Assembly: GCA_026936325.1 (NCBI GenBank)
Contig: JAPTHN010000003.1
Coordinates: 65,298,692-65,362,691, forward strand
Direction: 5' to 3'
DNA from: Platynereis dumerilii
Taxonomy: Eukaryota > Annelida > Polychaeta > Phyllodocida > Nereididae
Length of the DNA: 64,000 nucleotides
Position numbers and translations under genes: made by a program. Positions 56,101-61,945 of this stretch are shown here, in pieces (the stretch's first letter is position 1; every line of letters begins with the position of its first letter). Under the pieces are notes generated by a model, which was not told the DNA's origin, ran no database searches, and was given only the letters and a program-made list of their open reading frames with translations.

Positions 56101-57596
56101 ATGAAAGTTTTTCAAAATATTGGCAAGTTACATAATTTTTCATACCATTGGTTTTTGCTTGGATTTGATGTTAAAACACCATTTTGTGTATTTATCAAAA
56201 TTTGTTGGAATATTCTCTGTCATAAACAGTGTCATTTTTTCGTTCACCTATTGATATATCAGATAGCTTGTAGCAGGCGCTTATCACCTAAAAGTACTCA
56301 TATTTTTTATTATTATGAACCAACGGCAGTAAAAACTCCCAGATATTAAATAAAACAATTTTTTTTTATACTGCCTCACAAGAAAAAGCACCTCCTGATA
56401 ATGCTCGACAGGGCCGTATGAAAATAGGCCCAGATGAAATATTGCCAAGTCCATTAGTCATGTGATAAATTCATGGACAAGAAATCTACCTATTAATTCA
56501 CAAATATGTTTTTGAAAAATTTGAATTTCACAAAAATGTTAACTTATTTGTCGAAAATCATCAAAACTTATTTATGGCGCTTTCTGTGATAAATTTCTTG
56601 CACTACGTGTACTTAACTGATATCATGATAAAGGATAAATTTGCGATTAACCGTGCAGCCCTAATGCTTATAGACCTAATTTTTAAAACAATAATAAAAA
56701 GCTTTTATCTTCCTATTGCAGCCTGCCAAACATTTCATCTCAAATTCGCTGGAGTCTTGACCTTCGGTGGCAAAGGACCGATAAACCAGCCGGTTTCTTT
56801 GGTCTCAAACAAGTTGTTGAGATGAGAAGAGAGGGAAAAGAAGATCTAGAAATCAACTGGGAACCTTTTGATGCAATAGACAGACACCAAGTGTCCATGG
56901 AGCGTTTGAAAAAGGTAACTTAGGCCAGATTTTTTAAATTTTTAGCTTCTCGGATCGACCGACCCAATAAATTTTCTGCCTACGGAAAAAAAAAATGAGC
57001 ATACCCACAATTTTCAAATTGACATTATACAAAAATAAGATGTCACCTTTTTTTTCTTCATCCAACCGACCTAGCCTAGAAAAAAGTGCCTTGAGAAGAT
57101 CCGAGAAGCTAAAGATCAATTATGTCTGGCCTTAGGTAACCATTAAATATGTTGAATTTTACTTTCATTCATGCATAATAATTTTCATACATATTAGTTG
57201 CCTGGCTTGGGGCGAGCTCAGTGACAGTGTGCTGGGCTGCTGATCTCTGGGATGCAGGTTCGATTCCTGGTCCATAAACCCATGTTTAGACAGTTGCTTC
57301 ATCCTGCACCAAGAGTGCACCTCATCCTACTTTATTTCAAGTTCTGTAGTTGTAATCCAACACGTTCTGAAAATGGTCTCCAAAATTGTGACAATTTTTG
57401 TTAATAATTCTAGTATGCATTACATTCTTGGAACAAGTTACATAAAATTTAGAAATTCATTTTCCCCTTTTGTTTTTTGCAGGCTGTTGATGAATTTGAC
57501 ACTACCATACAAGGACCATGGATGGAAAGATGGGAAATAGTCCACATGAATGACCATACGGAGGCCCACGTCAAGGCAAATGAGAAGAAACCTTAA
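29146..57596 (+). CDS. Phytanoyl-CoA dioxygenase family protein, nine exons, 368 aa
   Basis: Non-haem Fe(II)/2-oxoglutarate oxygenase of the PhyH family; substrate unknown. Exons: 29146-29292, 29883-30003, 30205-30305, 32730-32874, 33389-33483, 33874-33979, 41947-42031, 56722-56914 and 57483-57596. All sites are AG/GT, all phases agree, and the sum is 1107 bases with stop. Exon 1 is preceded by an acceptor (TTTCAG) six bases before the ATG, so a 5' UTR exon lies upstream. Iron ligands are H170 and D172 (WHQDNGYFDDDAY; the D codon spans the exon 4/5 junction) and H265 (LSPHRS). R276 (IRWSLDLRW) would bind 2-oxoglutarate, 11 residues after the distal His as in the family. There is no signal peptide or clear peroxisomal tail (ends NEKKP). 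AATAAA overlaps the stop at 57596-57601. Introns 3, 6 and 7 are swollen by transposons. Confidence 0.95.
29331..29465. mobile_element. Fragment related to the hAT element at 8436
   Basis: GGCAAATGGGGCATTTGCC, then GGGGGCCCATGATGA.GCTGAAAA, matches the inverted right subterminal part of the 8436-11075 element. Only about 130 bases are present, with no end or flanking duplication. It lies in intron 1 of the dioxygenase gene. Confidence 0.7.
30737..32140. mobile_element. 1.4-kb foldback element with ~635-bp arms and TA flanks
   Basis: The left arm (30737 to about 31372) and the right arm (about 31507 to 32140) are close reverse complements, separated by a loop of about 135 bases. The ends are CAGTATCAGACGAAAGTTTA and its complement, flanked by TA (30735-30736 and 32141-32142) as in Tc1/mariner-like elements. 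About 180 bases inside each arm a second, inverted version of the terminal motif occurs (GGTCTAAACTTACAGTCTGA at about 30920). No transposase frame. It sits in intron 3 of the dioxygenase gene and, if transcribed, would fold into a long hairpin RNA. Confidence 0.9.
32935..33180. repeat. Dispersed repeat with TTTGATAAGTAAGTGAAAC inverted motif
   Basis: CAAAGTCTTTGATAAGTAAG is mirrored by CTTACTTATCAAAGTCTG 50 bases later. The tail (CAAGCAGTTTGGTTGAGGATG) recurs with the same internal order at 59357-59590. This is an unclassified repeat family in intron 4. Confidence 0.65.
33980..35120. other. Intron 6 sequence, nothing recognised
   Basis: AT-rich intronic DNA between exon 6 and the transposon nest at 35125. 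No element ends or coding segments noted. Confidence 0.4.
35267..35405 (-). repeat. 3' LTR of the Gypsy element
   Basis: 139 bp, identical to the copy at 40676-40814; unusually short for this group. Confidence 0.94.
35812..40419 (-). CDS. Gypsy gag-pol polyprotein (1535-codon open frame)
   Basis: Order along the - strand is gag, protease, RT, RNase H, integrase, which is the Ty3/Gypsy order. Gag ends in a cysteine-rich knuckle region (CYNCGGQYPHQGG, CSSCKRKHHFTSFC). Then comes a low-complexity stretch of repeated SNVSNAQ units, the aspartic protease ADTGASCNVI, and RT with FSKIDLRQGYLQLEL and the SDDVIIG active-site box. RNase H has SVDASPVGLGAVL and TDHKPLLGI. Integrase has a zinc-binding H-x-H/C-x2-C segment (HIGHQGIVKTK to CIPCKC) and the D, D, E core (TDFFGPL, SDNGTPF, EANGQAE). 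The first 17 codons are hydrophobic; the Met at 40368 (MASNVPAVV) is a more usual gag start. Frame open throughout; family resembles K02A2.6-like elements of invertebrates (inference). Confidence 0.95.
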   Translation of the reverse strand: MFKLLFLIVIVFVAAVMMASNVPAVVMFDDLVGPDRKNPGAHWDNWVKRLENYLVAINVTNDLRKRANLLHFIGPTSYEDFLSLPNQGATYADAKQALQEFFRPQVNIEFEIANFRSLRQKADETVDAYHIRLRQKAATCAFPNIDAEIKSHLIQTMRDTKVRKKGLSRQGAQLTLADVLAEARNNELVNVQNEQIEKQFAQMSVKSDDTAAVNKLRKYNNFQRKKPTVSTTSTCYNCGGQYPHQGGQRQCPAYGATCSSCKRKHHFTSFCKSSATSSANATTRPKNRSFQKNRKSQGKSHGKSHGKSVNTVEQAPDSSDESDEYVFSIYFDNASNACDSFTLNTTNNVSNANAHAHVNANAPSNVSIQSNVSIQSNVSIQSNAVSNAESNVSIVSNAQSNVSNAQSNVSNAQSNVSNAQSNVSNAQSNVSYQSNAQANALEFVMNTANFANNVSNETVNNVSNETVNKLSSQFSVKNSTSNIVDYPPVYSVKIGDVILKAMADTGASCNVIDHITYQKLFNNVILCDTNCKINPYGDNSNMLKPIGKFVTDISYNNQSIRDTVYVLPGKSGCLLGVKTSQLLGMITIHKPLHNVNSLSTVAESVSQSYPNLVKGIGKMKDKQFKLHIDRSYPAVIQRCRRVPFHVRSLVEKELDRLLKNDIIEPADGPTTWVSPIVVVPKPSDPSAVRLCVDMKEANKAIVRERHPMPTLDDLSEHLKDCTIFSKIDLRQGYLQLELDPESRDLTTFITHKGLFRSKRLSFGINSASEIFQKAIEDAIADVSQAKNISDDVIIGASTQAEHDIALNKVLDNLSARGLTINLPKCVFNTDSVKYYGMIFSGAGMQPDPIKVEALSQLAPPTNVSEVQSLLGMLNFCARLVPNFSTLTAPMRKLLRKDVSFEWSTQQQSAFDTIVQWLQTDPVLAYFDTNLGSQISVDASPVGLGAVLNQKDNQGNSRIIAYASRSLTDTEQRYSQLEREALGIVWSCERFHIYIYGKPVTVMTDHKPLLGIFSKSGNKLPTRLERWQLRLQPYMPDIKYAPGKENPADYLSRHPIASQYDDRSADVAEEYLKFISHNAVPTAMTLQEIADVSVRDPTFTVVKELIKSGKWYLVNDSTHWNADIDLNCLQSLSKVKSELSVTQEGILLRGSRILIPPLLQKQVVDLAHIGHQGIVKTKMLLREKVWFPGLDQLVEDKISSCIPCKCTHDSKPRTPLQMTKLPDKPWSSVCTDFFGPLPSGHYLMVVADEYSRFPEVEVLKSLSAKPVILKFYKIFASRGIPDVVKSDNGTPFQSSEFANFAKELGFRHKTVTPYWPEANGQAESFMKGLGKVVKCAQVENKDWQRELCRFLRNYRATPHSSTGVAPATALNGYTLKTQLPEIVQVGPRPHFLEKDNRSKETMKRNAERTRNIKETEIRIGDAVLMKETLKKGKLVPLFQPIPFKVIGRKQSMITAARGSEIKTRNASHFKKVNLSRDQVSDLQSGTTPYEPELVPTDSTPSVPTTLDSTPLDSGQASMQRPSRTLRKPKRLNDYVQ
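40676..40814 (-). repeat. 5' LTR of the Gypsy element
   Basis: 139 bp; on the - strand it begins TGTAATGTATTGCCG and ends CTATCTTTCA. It would hold the promoter. Confidence 0.94.
41185..41212. repeat. 28-bp perfect palindrome
   Basis: The half-site TGATGTCAGTATTG is followed directly by its exact complement, with no spacer. Confidence 0.95.
41552..41662. repeat. ~110-bp hairpin with CGGGCTAACGCCC core
   Basis: GTTATTCACC, GGCAATATGTG and TTATC pair with CTTCACT-free mirror segments GATAAATCACATATTGCC and AGGTGAATAAC around a core AGCTCGGGCTAACGCCCTCG. It belongs with the hairpins at 25481 and 27668. Confidence 0.7.
42137..42861 (-). repeat. 3' LTR of the non-coding LTR element
   Basis: 725 bp, same length and apparently the same sequence as 55276-56000; both contain the same 81-codon chance open frame. 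Confidence 0.9.
42862..43688. other. Interior of the LTR element, left part
   Basis: Non-coding AT-rich sequence starting with the CAACTCCCCTCCCTTAAG tract. A partial internal duplication (CAAGAGTCCT.TAATTGAT at 43652) recurs just beyond the Polinton-like insertion at 54415. Confidence 0.6.
43695..43965 (+). repeat. Left terminal inverted repeat of the Polinton-like element
   Basis: Near-identical to the inverted right end for the first ~225 bases, then one small indel. Dense in TGACC / TGACCTTTGACCT motifs and in AATTGACC repeats that continue as two 64-bp direct copies to about 44090. Confidence 0.85.
43734..43779. promoter_or_regulatory. Nuclear-receptor-type sites in the terminal repeat (DR1, IR0, DR0)
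   Basis: TGACCTTTGACCT at 43734-43746 is the exact complement of the DR1 consensus AGGTCA-A-AGGTCA. AGGTCATGACCT at 43762-43773 is a perfect IR0 palindrome, overlapping TGACCTTGACCT (DR0) to 43779. The right terminal repeat carries the same set (DR1 at 54363-54375), and another DR1 lies upstream of the + strand PC4-like gene at 44845-44857. Binding by host receptors is inference. Confidence 0.6.
44369..44752 (-). CDS. Double PC4-like (p15) protein 1
   Basis: 127 residues. Two segments resemble the PC4 ssDNA-binding core, in which a basic strand is followed by R-K-G-I-x-L and an amphipathic helix. The first is IVGVRKYIGEYPTRYGISFHERETMDFL; the second is VDFRHIRQMNDGQYRPSTRGIKLKREVVEELFEVL. 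PC4 normally works as a dimer of one such unit, so a single chain with two would mimic a dimer. Homologous to the + strand neighbour at 45121, with which it is arranged head to head. Likely role: binding single-stranded DNA during replication or transcription of the element. It starts at the first ATG; an internal Met (MDDYSWGN) is also possible. Confidence 0.7.
   Translation of the reverse strand: MEVTMYPFIYILLDDTRLQMDDYSWGNIVGVRKYIGEYPTRYGISFHERETMDFLNLESDINRAFDERAQLIFDFKNSIRITCHSNGTVDFRHIRQMNDGQYRPSTRGIKLKREVVEELFEVLRIIL
44795..45060. repeat. Direct repeats in the divergent spacer between PC4-like genes
   Basis: GACTATTCCAGTGATCAAAG, then AGGTGACCT and GATAAATGG, recurs about every 56 bases in three copies, followed by two copies of ATTCTATTTTTAG.ACA. 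The block probably serves as a shared control region. Confidence 0.65.
45078..45084 (+). promoter_or_regulatory. TATA box of PC4-like gene 2
   Basis: TATAAAA within CACTATAAAAGGAG, 37 bases before the ATG at 45121. Confidence 0.65.
45121..45513 (+). CDS. Double PC4-like (p15) protein 2
   Basis: 130 residues from the ATG in GTGAAGATGGCAGC. The first PC4-like unit is NLHIRRFYNNEFPTREGICLKERDIPEFL; after a helical linker (KSAINRAYEEKESWEHEF) the second is GKVDLRYRIKLQCGKILYSRKGIVLTRPLIEQLF, with the textbook S-R-K-G-I turn. It aligns end to end with the - strand neighbour (both have PTR.GI....ER and INRA.(D/E)E), so the pair arose by an inverted duplication. Probably an ssDNA-binding transcription or replication factor of the element. 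A TATA box and repeats precede it. Confidence 0.75.
   Translation: MAAVKEFSYTLADGTTRVELSTYNNQNNLHIRRFYNNEFPTREGICLKERDIPEFLKLKSAINRAYEEKESWEHEFNEYIGVTCYPSGKVDLRYRIKLQCGKILYSRKGIVLTRPLIEQLFDILCKEYCY
45514..46990. other. Non-coding spacer with SINE-like and direct repeats
   Basis: No gene seen. Contains an (AT)n run at 45598-45615, two tRNA-like repeats, two copies of a CATTTGTATC.TACATGACTC segment (46355, 46485) and two copies of a GATATCAGGAAAAAG.AGA block (46590-46745, 46872-46998). Confidence 0.6.
46100..46335 (-). mobile_element. Two copies of a tRNA-like SINE fragment
   Basis: On the - strand both copies read GGTCC(T/C)GGGTTTGAA(G/T)CTTGC, a B-box-like motif, then CTGTG..AAAT and CCTATGT.GG. 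The outer copy (46230-46110) also has an A-box-like TGGTGCAGCCGTCTAACCCA. They may be SINE heads inserted in the Polinton-like element. Confidence 0.5.
46994..47332 (-). CDS. Unknown small protein of the Polinton-like element
   Basis: 112 codons, or 108 from the second Met (MSHEITLYH). The N-terminal half is basic and aromatic (HLFKKHHCQKERVKWGRSSF). The C-terminal half has alternating hydrophobic strands (IGYTVGAEGFIITTNTLKVV) and ends FITAYPCP. The closing strand-turn TAYP vaguely recalls small BECR-fold RNases of prokaryotic origin, but no catalytic set can be assigned, so function is unknown. It is codon-clean and lies between the PC4-like and RING-like genes. Confidence 0.5.
   Translation of the reverse strand: MSLKMSHEITLYHILLEMGYRHLFKKHHCQKERVKWGRSSFFVEYTRTEIRWLINHAVKWGWTDIEGTDSVTTHSFDQPIGYTVGAEGFIITTNTLKVVFRRGQFITAYPCP
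47691..48186 (+). CDS. RING-like zinc-binding protein, one intron
   Basis: Exons 47691-47841 and 47936-48186 (donor GTGAGT, acceptor TTTTCAG, phase 1) give 133 residues. The cysteine pattern CIVC-x9-FHCC-x7-HFCLDC, then across the junction CPLCRC, resembles a RING/E3-ligase zinc finger with atypical middle ligands. The rest is helical and basic (EEGAREERIRQRQLLRQL). RING proteins are common accessory genes in large DNA viruses and related elements; a ubiquitin-ligase role is inference. AATAAA follows at about 48247. Confidence 0.65.
48190..48345. repeat. ~75-bp tandem duplication with polyadenylation signals
   Basis: CACATATTTAACCAAAAGTC, then CTCCTTGAATAATAAATGG, is repeated twice in a row. 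Imperfect GGCTATAAGCC repeats follow to about 48485. Confidence 0.8.
48486..50940. other. Long non-coding stretch of the Polinton-like element
   Basis: No gene seen in 2.4 kb. It holds paired copies of AGATCTAAG.ACA.AAA and of a TTCATGGTTCAAATTGATTG segment (49185, 49470). A slightly GC-richer patch at 50340-50500 repeats GACAGTGCGC(T/G)GCAGCAAACC. Confidence 0.55.
50945..51198. repeat. TGCACTTTGCACTGCAC tandem array
   Basis: About 250 bases of TGCACT(TTGCACTGCACT)n, first in 12-base units and then with mixed TTTGCAC / TCTGCAC units. Long repetitive open frames arise in five frames; none is likely real. It ends about 75 bases before the TATA box of the ATPase gene. Confidence 0.95.
51274..51281 (+). 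promoter_or_regulatory. TATA box of the ATPase gene
   Basis: TATATAAA in CACAGTATATAAAGGAG, 60 bases upstream of the ATG at 51342. Confidence 0.65.
51342..52799 (+). CDS. Polinton-type packaging ATPase fused to a C2H2 zinc finger
   Basis: 485 residues, no intron. A C2H2 finger at residues 6-27 (CTTC, then H22 and H27) precedes a P-loop ATPase of the FtsK/HerA packaging type: Walker A GPTACGKTT at 68-76, Walker B FLIIDD at 141-146, then the sensor-like LLLCQNLYY and NCHYVVLFKNP. Related proteins (NGPT.CGKT, IVW.Y..WQP.Y, GSHHR.LSV) are the standard ATPases of Polintons and adintoviruses, where they would drive DNA into capsids. A second CIDC-x12-H-x3-C motif lies at 292-312, then a coiled helical region and a very acidic tail (EDSEDDSEDEEDPEE). 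It is longer than usual for the family. The frame is clean. Confidence 0.88.
   Translation: MDENICTTCGLSFTRNSSLKRHMMTQHNKHQDGCAVGDFEKNFETVHEDGSEIDRFVLKHPFTMLLNGPTACGKTTLVKNILQYNKFMISPCPQRIVWLYKRWQPMYDIIQATVKPKVEFIKGIPHGIDHPSFFDPNIANFLIIDDLMTSCGDDPRMTEIFYEGSHHRSLSVLLLCQNLYYSKSPTQRRNCHYVVLFKNPNDLQSVMTFARQVNPRRVKEFLQHYDSATSRPFGHLLLDFKQTTDENNRFQPNILDIKKDKFKAANTTEGSSTDCSFHSADNNISHSNTISCIDCRTAIDNIDDLQEHLKPCVRNQQEGVRQGLKRPREYYQTSQFHPNKKMKTEFQCFAPIRLEVCRNWVQCLEEEQKQYIEEGRSKKEAREMTIADNMKELTRDLRKTYANFIKNWMDLSENSHIHQKIMDKVEELHDIENLDWIDAARMAIKQYKPVFNRVVTENPEEDSEDDSEDEEDPEETKSDEEEKAE
52861..53199 (+). CDS. Small basic protein with RRPPxKRPP repeats
   Basis: 112 residues, 61 bases after the ATPase stop on the same strand. 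It is lysine-rich at the N end (KPKTIVKRGKSNLILIDTK), with a helical middle (EAAVRRAQSRLEEDMETQ) and a proline-arginine tail (PPARRPPAKRPPIGRPPG) before a conserved-looking STELKKWIKF end. No family recognised; charge and position next to the ATPase would suit a DNA-binding or virion-type protein. AATAAA lies at 53245-53250. Confidence 0.6.
   Translation: MSSLNYKAVLEHFKAQAEGKPKTIVKRGKSNLILIDTKTKGKKEDMPKMEVVIPAEAAVRRAQSRLEEDMETQAESNIGREPPARRPPAKRPPIGRPPGIPASTELKKWIKF
53520..53975. repeat. AT-rich imperfect tandem repeat
   Basis: TTTCTAAGTCCAAAAA, TTCTATGTCCAAAAGGCATT and GATATTTTACAAAAGTCCTA recur two to four times in shuffled order. Confidence 0.85.
54140..54414 (-). repeat. Right terminal inverted repeat of the Polinton-like element
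   Basis: Reverse complement of the left end, with DR1 at 54363-54375. Confidence 0.85.
54421..55275. other. Interior of the LTR element, right part
   Basis: Non-coding. It ends with the primer-binding-like site (GTCAAAGGGTCACCAA on +) beside the 5' LTR. No gag motifs found. Confidence 0.55.
55276..56000 (-). repeat. 5' LTR of the non-coding LTR element
   Basis: Partner of 42137-42861; next to the primer-binding-like site. Confidence 0.9.
57200..57330 (+). mobile_element. tRNA-like SINE in intron 8 of the dioxygenase gene
   Basis: An A-box-like GGGCGAGCTCAGTGACAGTG and a B box GGTTCGATTCC are 35-40 bases apart, as in tRNA genes and SINE heads. A full tRNA fold is not evident, and a SINE-like tail continues. 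Ends not defined. Confidence 0.6.
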
Positions 57597-57601
57597 ATAA
57601 A

Positions 57602-58988
57602 CGCAAAATCAGAATCTGCTATTTTAACTTTTGAATTTAATAAAAAAAATTGTAGACACACTACAATAAATATGGACTTACTTGTTGGTCATAGTTCATA
57701 ACTTAAATTTAAGATAGCAGGATAAACAAGATAGATAAATAAATAGACAAAGTAAGTGCAGCCCTCTCAGCCCAGTTCTGGATGCTCACAAGGGTTGACT
57801 AATTTGATGCGAGAAAGAGCTCAGTCCTCATGCAACATGTTACACATTTACCCCATGTGAGGGATGTATTATTTACCCAGCACAGACACTGATACAAGGA
57901 GCCGCCAATCTAATGACTTCCATGTAGCTGGGATTTTGCTCATGAAGGTTCACTGAAAGTTTCAGGTTCCCACCCAGGGTTTGAACACATGGAGGCAAAC
58001 ACCTTCAGTGGAGCAGGTCTGTCCACAAACCATTCTACCACCTAGCAGCTATTTATTAGGCTGAGCTAAACAAAAGAGAGTGACTGATGTTTGTATGATT
58101 GCTCTTTGTCAATATAACTGATATTTATAACTTCTTGATCTAACTCTAAAATTTTCTTCATGACAAGTTAAAGGTGCATATAGCCTAATTGTCTAATAAT
58201 CTGCCTACCATCTAACTTGTGCATATATATAATAATAACAATAGTAGATCAGCTGATGCATTTTTTGTTGACGGTCAATGAACTTGACTCTGGGGGGGGG
58301 GGGGTTTCTCACTATATTTTGGTATACACCTATGCTCGGCTGAAAACGGCTCTTCAAGGGCTAATTTTCCCTAGCTAAGGGTCCTAAAATGAGGTCTGAA
58401 GATTCCTAGACATCGTCCAACATTTCCAGCACTCCGAATTTCGCAAAAAAATCACCTTCAGAAAGACATCCATGGTGGCAAAAACGAAATTATTTGGCAC
58501 AAATAATAAAAATTAAAATAATACAGCCGGCCAAAAAAAAAGCTTCTTTGAGGGCAAATTTTCCCTAGTCCAGGGTCCTATTTTTGGGTTCACGGCACTC
58601 CGTTACTGGGTCTGGGTGCGAGACGCTCAGATGAGCACCCCCGTCATATTTCGGGGCGAGATCTCCACCGCTCTTAAACTTTTGAATACTCACAATTAGT
58701 CACTCGTGCTGGTTCCAGATTCCAGAGATTTGAGAACAGTCTAGTTAAAATATGACAATAACTGTGCAAAGTTGTCCTTGGCACTACAGAACAAAAGCGG
58801 TTCACATTGATATTATCCAAAAATTTTATTGGCAGAAAACATCCGTGTCAGGTCAATACAAATTAAGGATAATTGGTATGTTGAAACAGTAAATACGCCA
58901 TGCAGGGTAAACTGAGGGTATTGCGGACTGCAGTGCACATAAGTGGGCACAATAGATCACGGGAACCCAAGGTACACTACTAAACAAA
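57602..58988. other. Intergenic region with SINE-like fragment and duplicated motif
   Basis: Between the dioxygenase polyadenylation site and the next gene. A tRNA-like B box on the - strand (TGTGTTCAAACCC, about 57980) with GGTAGAATGG upstream marks a SINE fragment at about 57890-58055. A G tract lies at 58292-58304. AATTTTCCCTAG...AGGGTCCTA is present twice (58362, 58558). No gene seen; the promoter of the following gene must lie here. Confidence 0.5.
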
Positions 58989-59130
58989 ATGGCTACTTCA
59001 TCGCAGTTGCTGCTTGGTTGTCTCTGTATTTTAACAGTTGTTAAAACGTCTTTTGGTGATGGCGAATGCGAAGATATTACAATAGAGATGTGCAAGAACC
59101 TTGGATACACTAAGACAAGCTTTCCAAGTA
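58989..59130 (+). CDS. First coding exon of a Frizzled-CRD protein (partial)
   Basis: The ATG at 58989 (ACAAAATGG) opens a 47-residue exon ending at a GTGAGT donor (phase 1). A hydrophobic signal peptide (LLLGCLCILTVVKTSFG) is followed by CEDITIEMCKNLGYTKTSFP, the start of a Frizzled cysteine-rich domain (C-x2-I-x3-M-C-x2-L-G-Y-x2-T-x2-P). That fits a Wnt receptor of the Frizzled family, closest by eye to FZD4-like starts. Other CRD proteins (secreted FRPs, corin, MFRP) cannot be excluded from one exon. No further exon was recognised in the remaining 4.9 kb. Confidence 0.75.
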
Positions 59131-59356
59131 GTGAGTATTCTTGTTTGTGATAATCATCAATGACTGAAATAGTATGAAAACATATTTATTCGAGAAACAA
59201 TTGATGTTTTGGCCATTGGGTCAACCAAACTGCATGCCGAAGCATGAATCCTTATCCGATTAGATGAAAATATACTTGGCCATAAAAGATGATACTCGCG
59301 GTATGTGGGATACAAATGGCCAATTTTTTTTTTTTGCACCCTGAGCTACATAAGGG

Positions 59357-59590
59357 CCAAAGTCGTTGATAAGTAAGCGAAACACAAGGTCAATGCAATT
59401 TCAATGTGGAGGGGATACACTAACTTATCAAAGGTTTGACCCATATGTATCTCTCTGTGGAGCTAAGAAATATGACAGCCATTTGTATCCCACTTGCCTC
59501 AAGTATTGTCCTTAATGAAAAAGTTTTCTTCACACTGAATGAGTATCCTTTCTCCCTCAAGCAGTCTGGTTGAGGATGTTTAGTATTACA
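59357..59590. repeat. Second copy of the TTTGATAAGTAAG repeat
   Basis: GTTGATAAGTAAGCGAAACA, CTAACTTATCAAAGG and CAGTCTGGTTGAGGATG parallel 32935-33180. Confidence 0.6.
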
Positions 59591-59716
59591 GATCTCCTTG
59601 TGTCATATATATGCCTCATCACTGGCGATGGTCATATAATAATATGATAATGCCGCAGCATAGAAGACGGGACTTGTAAATACTCGATTGACAATATTCA
59701 TATGCCAAGCATTATT

Positions 59717-60506
59717 TGTGAAAGTTAGAACTCCGACACGGAAAGGTGATTAAACTGTTTATTAAATGTAATTAACTGTAGTAATAAAAAACATATGAAC
59801 CACATTGGAACATGAATTCTTCCCAGCATTAACAGACCTGCGTCATTCCGCCGTCAGATCAGTCATGGGTAACTAATCACCTTTGAATTAATAGAAAATG
59901 TAAAGTCTTGAGTATAGAGTTCATAAACACTGTCAAATATGTCCTTTGGCACAGTCAATTGTGCGTGATCTCTCCCGTCTTGGTGGGAACAAGGAGACCC
60001 GCCAAACACTGCAACATTCCGCTGACAGAGATGAGGCCTTTTCTGAACCCTAATCCGTGGAGGTAGATGGGGAGGACGGAGGGAACGACTTGAAGAAAAG
60101 GACGAGCGAGTGCGCATGCGCATCAATGTTGCAGGCGCCGTGTGACGCCGTTCACCAAATTTAGCTCCGTTCATGGCTTTCACAAATGCGTTGCGCTGTG
60201 CTGAAACGCTGATTTGTGAAAGTTAGAACTCCGACACGGAAAGGTGATTAAACTGTTTATTAAATGTAATTAACTGTAGTAATAAAAAACATATGAACCA
60301 CATTGGAACATGCATTCTTCCCAGCATTAACAGACCTGCGTCATTCCGCCGTCAGATCAGTCATGGGTAACTAATCACCTTTGAATTAATAGAAAATGTA
60401 AAGTCTTGAGTATAGAGTTCATAAACACTGTCAAATATGTCCTTTGGCACAGTCAATTGTGCGTGATCTCTCCCGTCTTGGTGGGAACAAGGAGACCCGC
60501 CAAACA
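59717..60506. repeat. Pair of 292-bp direct repeats 206 bp apart
   Basis: 59717-60008 and 60215-60506 are nearly identical, each TGTGAAAGTTAG...CCGCCAAACA, so LTR-like in form (TG...CA). The 206-base interior has no coding sense, and no target duplication or primer site is evident. Each has a TCATTCCGCCGTCAG motif. Confidence 0.8.
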
Positions 60507-61945
60507 ACCCATCGCATGGGTTGCGCCAAGAAAGGGAGAGAGCAGGAGGAGGGGAGAAGAGAAAAAAAAATCCGAACACACACATTGTCACCTGTGACAT
60601 TCCGCCAACAGGCTACTACTTAAGGAAGCATTGGACTTACAACGACTCACATGGTCGGAGAAATAAGACATCTCAGCCATCCGCCGATATGTAGTCATTA
60701 CCAGCGTAAGAGTGATTGGGAGCCCTTCTTCATCACCAAAGAGAGTTATCCTGGTCCTTTCGACTTGTAATCCCATAATAAGCAGACACGGCACACCTGG
60801 TTGCCCTTAATTTTTTGCCTTGAATTGTCTGCGGGGCTTTGGAGTGCCTGACTATGGTGACAGCGTTTGTATGTAGGGATGGAGACTAGGTGACTTACAG
60901 GAAACACTTGCGCTATGGTGTGATAAATGCCATTATGGAGAAAACTCCTATTGGATAAGAGTGAGGCATTGATAAGAGTCTTAGAAAGAGTCTGTAATGA
61001 CGTAATGGGGTGCTTATTACTGGCCCCCAATGCAAGGATCAAGGAATAATTAAGCAGGGACTTATTCACTGTCCATAATCATCTTCCTTGGTTGTAGGCC
61101 GGATGGTAAGGCACCAGCGTTGGCGAGAGCTTAATTCCACATAGCTGGTTAACATTCCCCGATGGACCCTTGATGAGCCCAGCGACAAACCGCCACCATG
61201 TTGTCGTTTTCAATTTGCCCAAGCCCAGGGCTTTATTGCCATTTCTTCTGGGTTCTCTGACTCCCGTGGCAGGGTCTCTGAGCGAAATAGGAAGATTTAT
61301 GTGCGTGTTGCAACGTCTGGAGCTTGCTACTTTTGCAGGGTGAATGGACCTAAACCAGGGTCCATCTTGAAGGGAAGTGTACACGGTTGACTTAATACTT
61401 GGCTAAATCTGTTGGTTTTTCACTAAAGGGGCTGCACATTATAAGCAACTGCCTGAGTGGTGACCGTAAAGCTCCACTCTTGTATCAGTGTAGATGTTTC
61501 TGTCGTTGACCTGCTGCCTTTTTAACTCCACATCATAGGATTCACATTGGTACCTCGCTTGTGTCAATGAGTGCCAATTGCCCGTGTGGACAATAATCTC
61601 TCGAGGGTTGACTGACTTGAGCCGACACTCTCCCTGACAGGACTCCTAAGAGAGGTCTCGAGTTCAGCAACTCACTGCTGCAAGCGACTGATTGTCCTCT
61701 TGTCCTTCCTTTGTCTCGCAGAAGAGGGTGCCCTCGGAGTCGCCTGCCAAGCTGATCCTGGCGCTGCCTGCCATGATGAGGGCCAAGAAGCCTTAGATGG
61801 AATGAATCTTGTCAATGGGCAGCTTAAGTGCTGTGAAGAACGCCTTCTTTCTTGGACGATGTTTTGTCATCTGCGAACACCATTATCTAGAACAGTTTCC
61901 AGAACATTGCAGCGACTTGGTATTGACGGAATGGTGATCACAAAA
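60507..61945. other. Intron sequence, GC-richer, nothing recognised
   Basis: Short open frames without family resemblance. Contains two further ATTCCGCC-like motifs near 60600. Possibly interior of the element defined by the neighbouring repeats. Confidence 0.4.
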
